Below are positions 31,910 to 41,355 of a stretch of DNA of 64,000 nt, one piece after another. Origin of the DNA: Catenulispora acidiphila DSM 44928 (GTDB lineage: Bacteria; Actinomycetota; Actinomycetes; Streptomycetales; Catenulisporaceae); NCBI RefSeq assembly GCF_000024025.1, contig NC_013131.1, positions 6,386,001-6,450,000 of the forward strand. The letters are read 5' to 3'. How positions within the stretch are numbered: position 1 is the first letter of the stretch; each line of letters starts with the position of its first letter. Under the pieces are notes generated by a model. The model did no database searches. It worked only from the letters and a program-made list of their open reading frames with translations, and was not told the DNA's origin. Position numbers and translations under genes: made by a program.

Positions 31910-32776
31910 ATGCAGATCAAGGTCAACGGTGTCGAGGTGTGCGTGGAGACCTTCGGCGACGAGGCGGATCCGCCGGTGTTGCTGGTCGGGGGCGTCACGA
32001 TGCTCAGCTGGCCCGACGGGTTGTGCGCCGCGCTGGCCGAGCGTCAGCGGTATGTGGTGCGCTACGACCTGCGCGACGCCGGCCGCTCGACGTTCGCCGA
32101 CCCGGACCAGCCCGGCTATGGCCTGCGCGACCTGGTGACCGACGCCTCCGAGCTGGTGACGGCGCTGGACCTGGGACGTGCGCACGTGGCCGGGATCGGC
32201 GTCGGCGGCTTCGTCGCGCAGCTCCTCGCGCTCGACCACCCCGAGCAGGTCGCGTCGCTGACGCTGGTCTCGACCCGGCCGGTCGCGCCCGGCCCGGTCG
32301 ACGCCGACCTGCCCGACCATTCGCACGAGGTTCTGGGGCAGCTGTTCGGGCGTCCGGCGCCGGACTGGACCGATCGGGACAGCGTGGTGGAGTACATGAC
32401 CGGCTCGGCGCGGCTGCTGGCCGGGTCGGCGGGGTTCGATGAGAAGGACGCCCGCGCGACCGCCGGAGCGATCTTCGACCGGGCGGGAGACACGGCGCAG
32501 GCGCAGGTCGCGAGCCACCTCGGCACGGTGTTCGCGGCCCTCGACTGCAAGCCGCGATGGCGTGAGCGCCTCGGCGAGATCACCGCGCCGACGCTGGTGG
32601 TCCACGGGGACGAGGACGCGTTCTTCCCGCACGGGAACGGGGTCGCGCTGGCCGCCGAGATCCCGGGCGCTTCGCTGCTCACCCTGCCGGGCGTCGGCGT
32701 CGGGCAGGGTCTGCCGCGCGCGGCGTGGCCGGCTGTCGTCGAGGCCTTCGACGCCTTGGTGGATCAGGCTTCCTGA
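31910..32776 (+). CDS. Alpha/beta hydrolase-fold protein lacking catalytic Ser and His (pseudoenzyme)
   Basis: 288 residues with the complete alpha/beta hydrolase scaffold and strong similarity in layout to the intact enzyme at 9721-10587 (RYDLRDAGRSTFADPDQPGY, LVVHGDEDAFFP). The nucleophile elbow GxSxG reads G95-I-G-V-G99, so Ser is replaced by Gly97. The His loop that reads GAGHDLP in the active paralogue reads GVGQGLP here, giving Gln266. Only the Asp region survives. DNA at the elbow is unambiguous. Either a non-catalytic (binding or sensor) protein or a degenerating enzyme. AGGAAATG-type Shine-Dalgarno supports ATG 31910. Confidence 0.9.
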   Translation: MQIKVNGVEVCVETFGDEADPPVLLVGGVTMLSWPDGLCAALAERQRYVVRYDLRDAGRSTFADPDQPGYGLRDLVTDASELVTALDLGRAHVAGIGVGGFVAQLLALDHPEQVASLTLVSTRPVAPGPVDADLPDHSHEVLGQLFGRPAPDWTDRDSVVEYMTGSARLLAGSAGFDEKDARATAGAIFDRAGDTAQAQVASHLGTVFAALDCKPRWRERLGEITAPTLVVHGDEDAFFPHGNGVALAAEIPGASLLTLPGVGVGQGLPRAAWPAVVEAFDALVDQAS

Positions 32777-32786
32777 GCCGCTCGTC

Positions 32787-33311
32787 TCAGTTCTTGACGG
32801 CTTCGGCGATCTGCAGCGCGGCTTCGGCGGGCGTCAGACGCGTGGTGTCGATGACTTCGGCCTCGCGGTGCAGCCAGGTGCGGGCCGCCTCGGCGTAGGG
32901 CTCGAGGTACTGGAGGCGGAACGGGGAGTTCGGGCCGAGCACCATGTCGCCTGCGATGCGTCCGCGGAGGGTGTCCTGGTCGGCGTGAAGGACGAAGTGG
33001 CGGACCGGGATGCCGTGGTCGGCCAGCCCGGCGCTGATCTCACGCCAGTACTGCTCGACCAGGACCGTCATCGGGATCACCAGAGTGCCGCCGGTGTAGT
33101 CCAGGACGCGGCGCGCGGTCTCGACGACGAGCGGTCGCCACGGCGGCCAGTGCTGGAAGTTGTCCGTCTCGGGCAGCCCCGGCGTGATGTCCATGAGCGT
33201 CTCGCCGACCTTTTCGGCGTCGAACACCCGCGAATCCGGGATCAGCTGCTGCACGAGCGGACTGGTGGTCGACTTGCCGGAGCCGTGAGTGCCGTTGAGC
33301 CATACGATCAC
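32787..33311 (-). CDS. P-loop kinase-like ATPase (AAA_33-type)
   Basis: 174 residues. A Walker A motif GTHGSGKST occurs at residues 7-15 right after the first strand IVWLN, followed by FDAEKVGETLMDITPGLP and the substrate segment FVLHADQDTLRGRI, which matches the AAA_33/zeta toxin-like small-molecule kinase group. No antitoxin is next to it. Probably phosphorylates a small metabolite or antibiotic. It converges with the alpha/beta pseudoenzyme. Confidence 0.9.
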   Translation of the reverse strand: MIVWLNGTHGSGKSTTSPLVQQLIPDSRVFDAEKVGETLMDITPGLPETDNFQHWPPWRPLVVETARRVLDYTGGTLVIPMTVLVEQYWREISAGLADHGIPVRHFVLHADQDTLRGRIAGDMVLGPNSPFRLQYLEPYAEAARTWLHREAEVIDTTRLTPAEAALQIAEAVKN

Positions 33312-33428
33312 GCGCCGACGCTAGCAGGGGCGGGCTGTCGCGGGGGCTGTCGAGCGGAGGGGATCTTGAGGCACAGCCGCTGACCACGTTCCTTGACACC
33401 CCTTCCCTGTCGGGCAGAAACTCATCGC

Positions 33429-34148
33429 ATGATGAATTATGCCGTCGAGGTCCGCGACCTGCGCGTCGTGCGAGGCGGGCAGGTGGTGCTGCACGACGTC
33501 AGCGCGCAGGTGGAGGTCGGTTCGGTCACCGGGCTGCTGGGTCCGTCGGGGTGCGGGAAGAGCACGCTGTTGCGGTCGGTGGTCGGGGTGCAGAAGGTGG
33601 CCGGGGGCTCGGTGCGGGTGCTAGGGGCGGCGGCCGGTTCGGCGGCGTTGCGCGATCGGATCGGGTACGTGACGCAGGCTCCTTCGGTGTACGGGGACCT
33701 GTCGGTGATGGAGAACCTGCGCTACTTCGCGGCGGTTGTCGGGGCGCCGCGTGAGGATCCCGAGCGCGTGATCGACGCGGTGGGGTTGGGAGGCAAGGAG
33801 GGTGCGCGGGCCGATCGGCTCTCCGGCGGGCAGCGTGCGCGGGTGTCTTTGGCCGCCGCGCTGCTCGGGGCGCCGAAGGTGCTGGTGCTCGATGAGCCGA
33901 CGGTCGGGTTGGATCCGGTGTTGCGGGCTGAGTTGTGGGAGTTGTTCCATCGGCTGGCCGCGGCGGAGGATCCGGTGACGTTCCTCATCTCCAGCCATGT
34001 CATGGACGAGGCGTCGCGGTGCACGCAGCTGCTGCTGATGCGGGAGGGGCGGATCTTGGCGGCCGACACGCCTGCGGCTTTGCTGGAGCGGACTGGCGCG
34101 CGCGATGTCGAGGGCGCGTTTCTGCGGTTGGTGGGTGCGGCGGCATGA
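33429..34148 (+). CDS. ABC exporter ATP-binding protein
   Basis: 239 residues. Walker A GPSGCGKST at 38-46, Q-loop VTQAPSVYGD, signature LSGGQRARVS at 131-140, Walker B VLVLDEP at 151-157 and H-loop LISSHVMDEA are all present. This subfamily pairs with ABC-2-type permeases to export drugs or lipids. Its stop overlaps the start of the permease gene (ATGA). Confidence 0.96.
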   Translation: MMNYAVEVRDLRVVRGGQVVLHDVSAQVEVGSVTGLLGPSGCGKSTLLRSVVGVQKVAGGSVRVLGAAAGSAALRDRIGYVTQAPSVYGDLSVMENLRYFAAVVGAPREDPERVIDAVGLGGKEGARADRLSGGQRARVSLAAALLGAPKVLVLDEPTVGLDPVLRAELWELFHRLAAAEDPVTFLISSHVMDEASRCTQLLLMREGRILAADTPAALLERTGARDVEGAFLRLVGAAA

Positions 34149-34882
34149 GTCTGCGACGTATGACCGCCACCGCGCGCCGGGTACTGGAGCAGTTGCGGCA
34201 CGATCCTCGGACGATCGCGCTGATGCTGGTGATGCCGTGTGTGCTGATCAGCTTGCTGAAGTGGGTTTTCGACGCCTCGCCGCATGTTTTCCAGTCGATC
34301 GGCGCGGCGCTGCTGGGTATCTTCCCGTTCATCGTGATGTTCCTGGTCACATCCGTGGGCATGCTGCGGGAGCGAACGAGCGGGACGTTGGAGCGTCTGC
34401 TGACGATGCCGTTGGCGAAGGGCGATCTGCTCGGCGGGTACGCGCTGGCGTTCGGGGCGGTGGCGCTGCTGCAGGCGGTGCTGATCTCGGCGCTGACGAT
34501 CGGGCCGCTGGGGCTGTCGGTGGCCGGGCCGGCGTGGGCGGTGGTGCTGGTCGCGGTGCTCGACGCGCTGCTGGGGACGGCGTTGGGGCTGTTCACGAGC
34601 GCGTTCGCGCGGACGGAGTTCCAGGCGGTGCAGTTCCTGCCGGCGTTCGTGCTGCCGCAGTTCCTGCTGTGCGGGCTGTTCACGCCGCGGGATCAGATGC
34701 AGACGGTGCTGCGGTGGGCGTCGGACGTGATGCCGCTGTCGTACGCCGTGGACGCCATGGACAAGATCACCTCGCACGCGGCGGTGACCGGCGGGCTGGT
34801 CGCGGACATGGCTATCATCGCCGGTGCCGGGGTGCTCGCGCTGGCGCTGGGCGCCGCGACGCTGCGCCGCCGGACGGAGTGA
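34145..34882 (+). CDS. ABC-2 type exporter permease
   Basis: 245 residues, six predicted membrane segments. RRMTATARRVLEQLRHDPRTIALMLVMPCVLISLL is a standard ABC2_membrane start; the middle holds RERTSGTLERLLTMPLAKGDLLGGY (conserved cytoplasmic loop of this family). Translationally coupled to the upstream ATPase gene by ATGA overlap, so together they form a homodimeric exporter. Substrate unknown. Confidence 0.95.
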   Translation: MSLRRMTATARRVLEQLRHDPRTIALMLVMPCVLISLLKWVFDASPHVFQSIGAALLGIFPFIVMFLVTSVGMLRERTSGTLERLLTMPLAKGDLLGGYALAFGAVALLQAVLISALTIGPLGLSVAGPAWAVVLVAVLDALLGTALGLFTSAFARTEFQAVQFLPAFVLPQFLLCGLFTPRDQMQTVLRWASDVMPLSYAVDAMDKITSHAAVTGGLVADMAIIAGAGVLALALGAATLRRRTE

Positions 34883-34921
34883 GCGCGCGACGGCGATCAG
34901 GACTATGCGAGGGAGCCGGAC

Positions 34922-35638
34922 GTGGGCGACGGGCTGCTGGTGCTCTGGGACATCGACCAGACGTTGATCAAGACCACCGGCGTCGCCACCGAGGCCTACG
35001 CCGAGGCCGTCCTGGAGACCATCGGCAGCCCTTGGCGCGGCGACATGACCTTCAACGGCCTCACCGAGCGCGCCATGGCCGCCCGCATCCTGCGTATGCA
35101 CGACGTCGAACCCGACCCGGCCCTCCTGGCCCGCTTCCTGACCACCCTCGAGCGCTCCCTCCTGTCCCGCGCCGAGGCGACCAAGACCCGAGGCCGCGCC
35201 CTCACCGGCGCCCAGGCGGCACTGGAAGCGCTAGCCGCCACCCCCGACGCCCGCCAGTCAGTCCTCACGGGCAACATCCGCACCGTCGCCGAGATGAAAC
35301 TCCAAGCCTTCAACCTCCACCCCTGGATCGACTTCACCATCGGCGCCTACGGCGACGACGAAGTAGAACGCAACGCCCTGATCCCCCACGCCTGGCGCCG
35401 AGCCCAAGCCACCCACGGCCACACCTACGACCCACCCCACACCGTCATCCTCGGCGACACCATCCGCGACGTGGAAGCAGCCCTCACCCACGGCGCCGCC
35501 ATCGTCGCCGTCGCCAGCGGCACCACACCGAGCGCCGACCTCCGCGCCGCCGGCGCCGCCGTGGTCCTCGACGACCTCGCGGACACCCCGCGGGTGCTGG
35601 CGGCTATCGCGGAGGCGACGGCTTTGGCGGGGCGGTGA
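34922..35638 (+). CDS. HAD-superfamily hydrolase (phosphoglycolate phosphatase-like)
   Basis: 238 residues. Motif I is LVLWDIDQTLI (Asp nucleophile and Asp+2), motif II SVLTGN and motif III/IV VILGDTIRDVEAALTHGA with the metal-binding Asp pair. The cap inserted after motif I (residues 15-90) is the C1-type helical cap of phosphoglycolate phosphatase-like enzymes. The start at 34922 is a GTG with GAGGGAGCCG-type SD upstream. The coding DNA from about 35000 to 35560 uses C-ending codons and runs of CACC/CGCC more heavily than neighbours. Confidence 0.92.
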   Translation: MGDGLLVLWDIDQTLIKTTGVATEAYAEAVLETIGSPWRGDMTFNGLTERAMAARILRMHDVEPDPALLARFLTTLERSLLSRAEATKTRGRALTGAQAALEALAATPDARQSVLTGNIRTVAEMKLQAFNLHPWIDFTIGAYGDDEVERNALIPHAWRRAQATHGHTYDPPHTVILGDTIRDVEAALTHGAAIVAVASGTTPSADLRAAGAAVVLDDLADTPRVLAAIAEATALAGR

Positions 35639-35724
35639 CTGCACGCAGCAGGAGGCTGTCGATGGGGCGCTCATGACGTGTGCGTGGGTGGCGGGCGTGG
35701 GCTGGTGCGGTTAATTTGTGGGGC

Positions 35725-35820
35725 TTTAGAAGCTTTTTACGGCTTCGCGCATGGTTTGAATGGCCTCGCAGGGAGCGCAGTTCGATGGAGCACCGCATTC
35801 CACGCTGGCGGCCGGCGGTG
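35725..35820. repeat. Dispersed repeat, copy B
   Basis: The partner of copy A at 19271-19370: same block order and roughly 75-80 percent matching positions by eye. It lies in the 242-base gap between a HAD gene and the DUF3224 gene. Read on the minus strand it carries SNCAPCEAIQTMREAVKSF followed by TAA, suggesting the end of a small decayed protein gene. Confidence 0.75.
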
Positions 35821-35880
35821 ATGGGGTGACACGACTGCCGGCCGCGCCTGCATGTCCCCGCCACCGGCTACCGTCAGCGC

Positions 35881-36339
35881 ATGAGAACCGAAGGCACCTT
35901 CACCGTGATCTCCTTCGCGCCGGCGGCCGTGGAGCCCTCGCTGGAGATCGTCACCGCCACTCCGACCGGTGTCGCGACCATGGAGAAGGCTTTCGAGGGC
36001 GGGATCGCGGGGCGGTCCGCGACGCTCTTCACCTCCGCCTACGACCAGGAGCGCGGGGCGGGGACCTACGTCGCGTTGGAGTCGTTCGAGGGGAGGCTAG
36101 GCGAGTTCGGCGGGACGTTCAACTTCGTGCACTCGGCCACGACCGCCGGTGCCGACCGGTCGGATGAATACTTCCTCATCGTTCCCGGCAGCGGTACCGG
36201 TGAGCTGGTGGGCGTCACCGGTACCGGGGGGATCGAGATCGATGCGGAGGGGGTGCACCGCATCTGGTTCGACTATGAGATCGCCGGTGAGATCGCCGGG
36301 TCGCAGGGTCCTGATGTCACAGCTGGTCCGGGGCGCTGA
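35881..36339 (+). CDS. DUF3224 domain protein
   Basis: 152 residues, beta-rich. The pattern [95 protein letters not shown] matches the DUF3224 beta-barrel family, a protein fold of unknown function in actinobacteria. Its end overlaps the end of the convergent argS gene by 23 bases. Confidence 0.9.
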   Translation: MRTEGTFTVISFAPAAVEPSLEIVTATPTGVATMEKAFEGGIAGRSATLFTSAYDQERGAGTYVALESFEGRLGEFGGTFNFVHSATTAGADRSDEYFLIVPGSGTGELVGVTGTGGIEIDAEGVHRIWFDYEIAGEIAGSQGPDVTAGPGR

Positions 36340-38176
36340 TGCCGAGCAGTGCCAGGCCCGCCTTCAGGGTCTCGCCGGTCAGTTGGACCAGTGCGGCGCG
36401 GTTTTCGCGGACGGCGTCGGTCGGTGCCTTGAGGACCGGGCAGTTCTCGTAGAAGTCCGAGAAGGTCTGCGCCAGGGCGTACAGGTACGTCGCCAGGCGG
36501 TGCGGCTCGAAGTTCTCCGTGACGGTCGCCAGGGTCGCGCCGAAGTCGTCGAGGTGCAGGGCGAGCTTGCGCTCGGCGGGCTCCAGGACCAGGTCGGTGT
36601 GGATGCGCGCCGGGGTGCCCGGGGGGAGCTTGCGCAGGATCGAGTGGATGCGGGCGTGGGCGTACTGGAGGTAGACGCTGGTGTTGCCGTGGAGGGAGAC
36701 CATGCGGTCCAGGTCGAAGATGTAGTCCTTGGTGCGGGAGGTCGACAGGTCGGCGTACTTCACCGCGCCGATGCCGACGAGCTTGGCCTCGGTGCGGGCG
36801 TCGGCGGCGGCCAGGTCCGGGTTCTTCTCCTCGACGGTGGCCACCGCGTGGTCGACGGCGCTGTCCAGCAGCTCGATCAGGCGGATGGTCTTGCCCGCAC
36901 GGGTCTTGAAGGGCTTGCCGTCGGTGCCCAGGACCGAGCCGAACTGCACGTGCACCGCCTCGACGCCCTCGGGCAGGTAGCCGGCGCGGCGCGCGGTCTC
37001 GAAGACCATGCGGAAGTGCAGCGCCTGGCGGCTGTCGACGACGTAGAGGATCTCGTCGGCCTTCAGGGTGTTGACCCGGTAGCGGACGGCGGCCAGGTCG
37101 GTGGCGGCGTAGCCGTAGCCGCCGTCGCTCTTGCGCACCATCAGCGGGACCGGGTCGCCGTCGGGACCCTTGATGTCGTCGAAGAACACGCACAGCGCGC
37201 CCTCGCTCCACACCGCGATGCCCCGCTCCTCCAGGTCGGCGGCGACCTCGGCGAGGTAGGGGTTGTAGAAGCTCTCCCCCACCGCGTCGGCGTCGACCAG
37301 GCGCACGTCCAGGCGGCCGTAGACGTCCTCGAAGTAGCGCTTGGACTCGGCGACCATCTCGCGCCAGGCTTCCAGCGACTCCTCGTCGCCGCCCTGCAGC
37401 GTCACCACGCGTTTGCGGGCGCGGTCGGCGAACTCGGCGTCGGACTCGAAGTGCGCGCGGGCGTCGCGGTACAGGGCGGTCAGCCAGGAGATCGCGACCT
37501 CGCCGGAGTGCTCGGCGTCGGCGGGGCGGGCCTCGGGGTGCTCGACCAGGTACTGGATGAGCATGCCGAACTGCGTGCCCCAGTCGCCGAGGTGGTTCTG
37601 GCGGACCACGGTGCGGCCGTCGAACTCCAGCAGCCGGACCAGCGCGTCGCCGATGACGGTCGAGCGCAGGTGGCCGACGTGCATCTCCTTGGCGATGTTC
37701 GGCTGGGAGTAGTCGATGACGGCGGTCCGGCCGACGCCGGTCGGCGCGACGCCCAGGCGCGGGTCGCCGAGGCGCTCGGCGGCCTGCGCGGCCAGGGCGG
37801 CATCGGTGAGCGTGAGGTTGAGGAATCCGGGACCTGCGACGTCGACGGCGGCGATCACGCCGGAGGTGACGACCGGCTCCGTGCCCTCGCCGCCTTCGGT
37901 CTCGCCCTCAGCGGAGACGCCCGCGCCCGCCGAGTCCGGCGCGCCCTCGGAACCCACTGAGCCCGCCGAGCCCACCAGCACCGCGGCCACCCGCATCGCC
38001 AGCTCCCTCGGGTTCCCCTTCACCGCCTTGGCCAGCGGCAGCACCCCGTTCGCCTGGAAGTCGGCGTGGTCGGAGGGTCGGATCAGCGGGTCGGCGCCGC
38101 GCGCCGCGTCCCCCAGCACCGCGGTCAGCGCGGCGCGGACGTCGTCCGCCAGGATCTCCGACAGTGCCTTGGCCAT
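36317..38176 (-). CDS. argS: Arginyl-tRNA synthetase
   Basis: 619 residues. The N-terminal Add-1 domain, the class I HIGH motif as HVGHLRS at about 166-172 (preceded by [15 protein letters not shown]), the argS-specific [13 protein letters not shown] replacement of KMSKS, and the DALR anticodon domain at the C-terminus are all present. It charges tRNA-Arg. Unusually, a low-complexity Gly/Ser/Glu/Ala insert (residues about 68-106, [12 protein letters not shown]...) interrupts the Add-1 domain. ATG 38176 follows a likely -35-like TTGACA repeat region. Essential gene, probably the only copy. Confidence 0.98.
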   Translation of the reverse strand: MAKALSEILADDVRAALTAVLGDAARGADPLIRPSDHADFQANGVLPLAKAVKGNPRELAMRVAAVLVGSAGSVGSEGAPDSAGAGVSAEGETEGGEGTEPVVTSGVIAAVDVAGPGFLNLTLTDAALAAQAAERLGDPRLGVAPTGVGRTAVIDYSQPNIAKEMHVGHLRSTVIGDALVRLLEFDGRTVVRQNHLGDWGTQFGMLIQYLVEHPEARPADAEHSGEVAISWLTALYRDARAHFESDAEFADRARKRVVTLQGGDEESLEAWREMVAESKRYFEDVYGRLDVRLVDADAVGESFYNPYLAEVAADLEERGIAVWSEGALCVFFDDIKGPDGDPVPLMVRKSDGGYGYAATDLAAVRYRVNTLKADEILYVVDSRQALHFRMVFETARRAGYLPEGVEAVHVQFGSVLGTDGKPFKTRAGKTIRLIELLDSAVDHAVATVEEKNPDLAAADARTEAKLVGIGAVKYADLSTSRTKDYIFDLDRMVSLHGNTSVYLQYAHARIHSILRKLPPGTPARIHTDLVLEPAERKLALHLDDFGATLATVTENFEPHRLATYLYALAQTFSDFYENCPVLKAPTDAVRENRAALVQLTGETLKAGLALLGISAPDQL

Positions 38177-38212
38177 GGGTTTCCTCGCTGATCGGACCGG
38201 ATCGCCGGCGTT

Positions 38213-38240
38213 TTGACAGGGTCTGTCAAGCACTGTCAAG
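38213..38240. promoter_or_regulatory. TTGACA/TGTCAA repeat cluster between argS and the MFS gene
   Basis: TTGACA (38213-18), TGTCAA (38224-29) and TGTCAAG (38234-40) make an inverted repeat (TTGACAgggtcTGTCAA) plus a direct repeat with a 10-bp period (CTGTCAAGCA CTGTCAAGCC). On the minus strand the two TGTCAA read as consensus -35 boxes for argS; as a repeat array it could also bind a regulator for either divergent gene. Confidence 0.5.
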
Positions 38241-38360
38241 CCTATCGTCCAGCGATATTCGGCTAACTCGAACACTACCGTTTGACTTAGCCCCGTCGCG
38301 CGCGTCATCGTTGAACTCATACAGCCATGTTTGATTTCTCCGAAACGGAGGGGGACACCG

Positions 38361-39806
38361 ATGGAGCAAGACACCGACCTGGAGCAGGAAGCCACCGGCG
38401 TGGAACACACAGAGGCCGGCGGCCGCTGGACCGCCCTGACCCTGCTGTGCCTGGCGCAGTTCATGCTGATCGTCGACATCACGGCGGTGAACCTGGCGCT
38501 GCCGTCGATGGCCCAGGACCTGGACCTCGGCCGCCAATCGCTGACCTGGGTGCCGGCGGCGTACACGCTGTGCTTCGGCGGCCTGCTGCTGCTCGGCGGA
38601 CGGCTCGCCGACGGACTGGGACGCCGCCGCGCCTTCCTGATCGGCCTGGCCGCCTTCACCGGCGCCTCGCTGCTGTCCGGAGCCGCGCACACCGGCAGCG
38701 AGCTGATCGCCGGGCGCGCCGCGCAGGGGGTGGCCGCCGCGCTGCTGTCCCCGGCCGCGCTGTCGATCGTCACCACGACCTTCCACGGCCCGGAGCGGAC
38801 CAAGGCGCTCGGCGTCTGGGGCGCGATCGGCGGGGCGGGCGCGGCGGTCGGCGTGCTGGTCGGCGGGGCGCTGACCTCGGGACCGGGCTGGCGCTGGGTG
38901 TTCTTCGTGAACCTGCCGGTCGGTCTGGCGGTGCTCGCGCTGCTGCCCCGCCTGGTCCCGGCGTCGGCTCCGGCGCGGTCGCTGCGCGGTGTGGACGTGC
39001 CCGGCGCGCTGACCGCCACGGCGACCGCCGCCCTGCTCGTCTACGGTCTGATTCACGCGGGCAGCTCCGGCTGGGGCACCGCGGCGACGATGCTGCCGCT
39101 GGCCGGCGCGGTGCTGGCAGCAGGAGCGCTGGTCTTGGTGGAACGCTCGGCGCCGCAACCGCTGCTGCGCCCGGGATTGGTGCGCAACCGCGCGGTGGTC
39201 GCCGGGACCGCGGTGATGTTCGCGGCGACGATCCTGTTGCTCACCGGGTTCTTTCTCGTCTCGTGGTACCTCCAGCACCGCGCGGGTTACTCGGCGCTCA
39301 AGACCGGCGTCGTCTACCTGCCGGTGGCGGTCGCGACAGGTCTCGGCGCGCATCTGGCCTCGCGCAGCCTCGGGCATCTCGGCTTCCGCCCGACCGCCGT
39401 CTCCGGCTTCGTCGTCGCCGCCGTCGGCGCGCTGCTGCTGACCCGGCTTCCGGCGAGCGGCAACGCCGCGCTCGCGGTGCTGCCCGGGTTCTTGCTGCTC
39501 AGCGCCGGTGTGGGCATGGCGCTGGTGACGGCCACGACCGTGGCGCTGCACGAGGCCGACCACACCGAGGCCGGGCTGATCTCGGGCCTGGTCAACACCG
39601 GGCACGAACTCGGCTCGGCGCTCGGCGTGGCGCTGGCCTCGGTCCTGGCCGCCGGGAGCCTCGGGGTGACGGCGACCGGCGTCGGCGGATTCCGTACGGC
39701 GTTCGCGGTCGCGGCCGGCATCGCGGCGGTGGCGGGCGTCACGGCGCTGGGCCTGCTGCCCGCCGGACGTCCGGACCCGACGGCACGGCCGGCCTTCGCT
39801 CACTGA
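38361..39806 (+). CDS. MFS transporter, DHA2 family (14 TM)
   Basis: 481 residues. [23 protein letters not shown] and [27 protein letters not shown] are the DHA2 motif pairs; 14 membrane segments are visible. The start ATG 38361 has GGAGGGGG 8 bases upstream. It is followed by a TetR gene after 60 bases on the same strand, so regulation may be by a downstream repressor. Likely a multidrug or actinorhodin-type efflux pump. Confidence 0.95.
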   Translation: MEQDTDLEQEATGVEHTEAGGRWTALTLLCLAQFMLIVDITAVNLALPSMAQDLDLGRQSLTWVPAAYTLCFGGLLLLGGRLADGLGRRRAFLIGLAAFTGASLLSGAAHTGSELIAGRAAQGVAAALLSPAALSIVTTTFHGPERTKALGVWGAIGGAGAAVGVLVGGALTSGPGWRWVFFVNLPVGLAVLALLPRLVPASAPARSLRGVDVPGALTATATAALLVYGLIHAGSSGWGTAATMLPLAGAVLAAGALVLVERSAPQPLLRPGLVRNRAVVAGTAVMFAATILLLTGFFLVSWYLQHRAGYSALKTGVVYLPVAVATGLGAHLASRSLGHLGFRPTAVSGFVVAAVGALLLTRLPASGNAALAVLPGFLLLSAGVGMALVTATTVALHEADHTEAGLISGLVNTGHELGSALGVALASVLAAGSLGVTATGVGGFRTAFAVAAGIAAVAGVTALGLLPAGRPDPTARPAFAH

Positions 39807-39866
39807 GGTGCGCTGAGATCAGGAGCGCCGAGGAGCACTGAGCCGCCCACACCCTAGGCTTTGACC

Positions 39867-40517
39867 ATGGCCGACAAGACCGACAAGCGCCCGCGCTCCG
39901 GTGACGCCGCCGCACCAGCCGGCGGCGCCCCGGCGGCCGGCGGCCGTCCCGCGAAGCGCGCCGACGCCGAGCGGACCATCACCGCGATCCTGGACGCCGC
40001 CCTGCAGTGCTTCGCCGGCGGCCCGGACGCGACCGTCACCGAGATCGCCAAGGCCGCAGGCGTCGGCCGCGTGACCGTCTACGGGCACTTCGATTCCCTG
40101 CCCGCGATCGTCGACGCGCTCCTGGTCCGCTCCCTGTCCGAGGCCGACGCCACCTTCGCCGCCCTGGACCTGGAGTCCGGCACCGCGGGCGAGGCGATCG
40201 ACCGTCTCTCGCACGCCCCCTGGATCCTCGGCCGCTACCAAGGCCTGCTCGCCGCCGCCACCGCGCACCTGGGCCCGGACAAGGTCCACCGCCTGCACGA
40301 GCAGGTCTTCGCCCGCATCGAGGCTGTGGTCACCCGCGGCCGCCACGCCGGCGAATTCCGCACCGACCTGCCCCTGCCGTGGGTGATGGCCTCGGTCTAC
40401 GCCCTGGCCCACGTCGCCCTCACCGAGGCCGACGCCGGCCGCGTGACCCGCGAGCAAGCCGCCGACTTGCTGAGCACCACGCTGCTCGGACTGCTGCGGG
40501 AAAGGGTTCGGGACTAG
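39867..40517 (+). CDS. TetR family transcriptional regulator
   Basis: 216 residues. A 30-residue Ala/Gly/Pro-rich leader precedes the HTH (ILDAALQCFAGGPDATVTEIAKAAGVGRVTVYGHFDSLPAIVDALL). The ligand domain (IDRLSHAPWILGRYQGLLAAA) is typical of the TetR_C type that regulates MFS pumps. Same strand as the preceding DHA2 pump; a repressor encoded behind its pump. Confidence 0.93.
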   Translation: MADKTDKRPRSGDAAAPAGGAPAAGGRPAKRADAERTITAILDAALQCFAGGPDATVTEIAKAAGVGRVTVYGHFDSLPAIVDALLVRSLSEADATFAALDLESGTAGEAIDRLSHAPWILGRYQGLLAAATAHLGPDKVHRLHEQVFARIEAVVTRGRHAGEFRTDLPLPWVMASVYALAHVALTEADAGRVTREQAADLLSTTLLGLLRERVRD

Positions 40518-40620
40518 AATCGCGGCACCCTGTCACCGCTCCCTGACTTGCCCAGCAAGCGCTACCGCTCCGGAGTCGGACAGCAGCGGCGACTCTCTCC
40601 GCACTAAGGAGCATCGAGTC

Positions 40621-41268
40621 ATGCCCAACCCGAACCTCCGCCACATAGTGATGGTCCTGGACCGGTCCGGCTCCATGCAGGCGGTCAAGAACGACACCGA
40701 AGGCGGCCTCACGGCGTTCCTGGAAGCTCAGAAGGAGATCGCCGGCGATACGCGGGTGTCGCTGTACCACTTCTCCACCACGTATGAGCCCGTATACGAG
40801 AACCTGGCGCTCGCCGACGTGCCCGAGTACACGCTCGAGCCGCGCGGGAACACCGCGCTGCTGGACGCCATCGGGCGGACCATCACCGCCGTCAAGGCGC
40901 AGATCAAGGCGATGGACGTCGAGGAGCGGCCCGGCGAGGTGGTCCTGGTCATTCTCACCGACGGTATGGAGAACTCCTCGCGCGAGTACACGTTGCCCGA
41001 GGTGAAGAAGCTGATCGAGAAGCGCCGCGCCAAGGGCTGGCAGGTGGTGTTCCTCGGTGCCGATCAGGACGCGATCACCGCGGCGGCCGGGATGGGCATC
41101 GGCCGGGAGACCAGCCTGTCCTATACGGCGCGCATGACGGGTCAGTCGATGAGCACCGTGGCGCGAATGATGGCGCGCGGCTCGGCGTCAGGGAAGTACG
41201 AGTTCACCGACGCCGAGCGCAAGGCGGCTCGCGGGGAGTCGGAGGCCGACCCGAAAGCCCAGCCGTAG
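40621..41268 (+). CDS. vWA domain protein
   Basis: 215 residues, one von Willebrand A domain: the MIDAS motif DRSGS at 14-18, the metal-site Thr in RGNTALLDAIG, and Asp in VILTDGMENSS. The C-terminal 35 residues are charged and Ala-rich. Such small vWA proteins are metal-dependent binding modules of unknown partner in Streptomyces-like genomes. CTAAGGAGCATC-type SD precedes ATG 40621. It converges with a large secreted-protein gene. Confidence 0.95.
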   Translation: MPNPNLRHIVMVLDRSGSMQAVKNDTEGGLTAFLEAQKEIAGDTRVSLYHFSTTYEPVYENLALADVPEYTLEPRGNTALLDAIGRTITAVKAQIKAMDVEERPGEVVLVILTDGMENSSREYTLPEVKKLIEKRRAKGWQVVFLGADQDAITAAAGMGIGRETSLSYTARMTGQSMSTVARMMARGSASGKYEFTDAERKAARGESEADPKAQP

Positions 41269-41292
41269 GGGCGCGGTCTGGCAATCGTGGAC

Positions 41293-41325
41293 GTGTCCCG
41301 CCGGCAGTGGTTGCCGGCGGGACAC
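41293..41325. terminator. Bidirectional terminator hairpin
   Basis: Perfect 14-bp stem GTGTCCCGCCGGCA / TGCCGGCGGGACAC with a 5-nt loop (GTGGT) between the convergent vWA and secreted repeat protein genes. Confidence 0.9.
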
Positions 41326-41355
41326 AGTGCTCAGTCTCCGATGCGGGTCATGGGG

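Noticed and set aside
40621-41268. vWA protein as the Ro60 partner of the Y RNA-like RNAs
   Set aside because: It lacks a TROVE domain and lies 24 kb away; a vWA domain alone is not Ro60.
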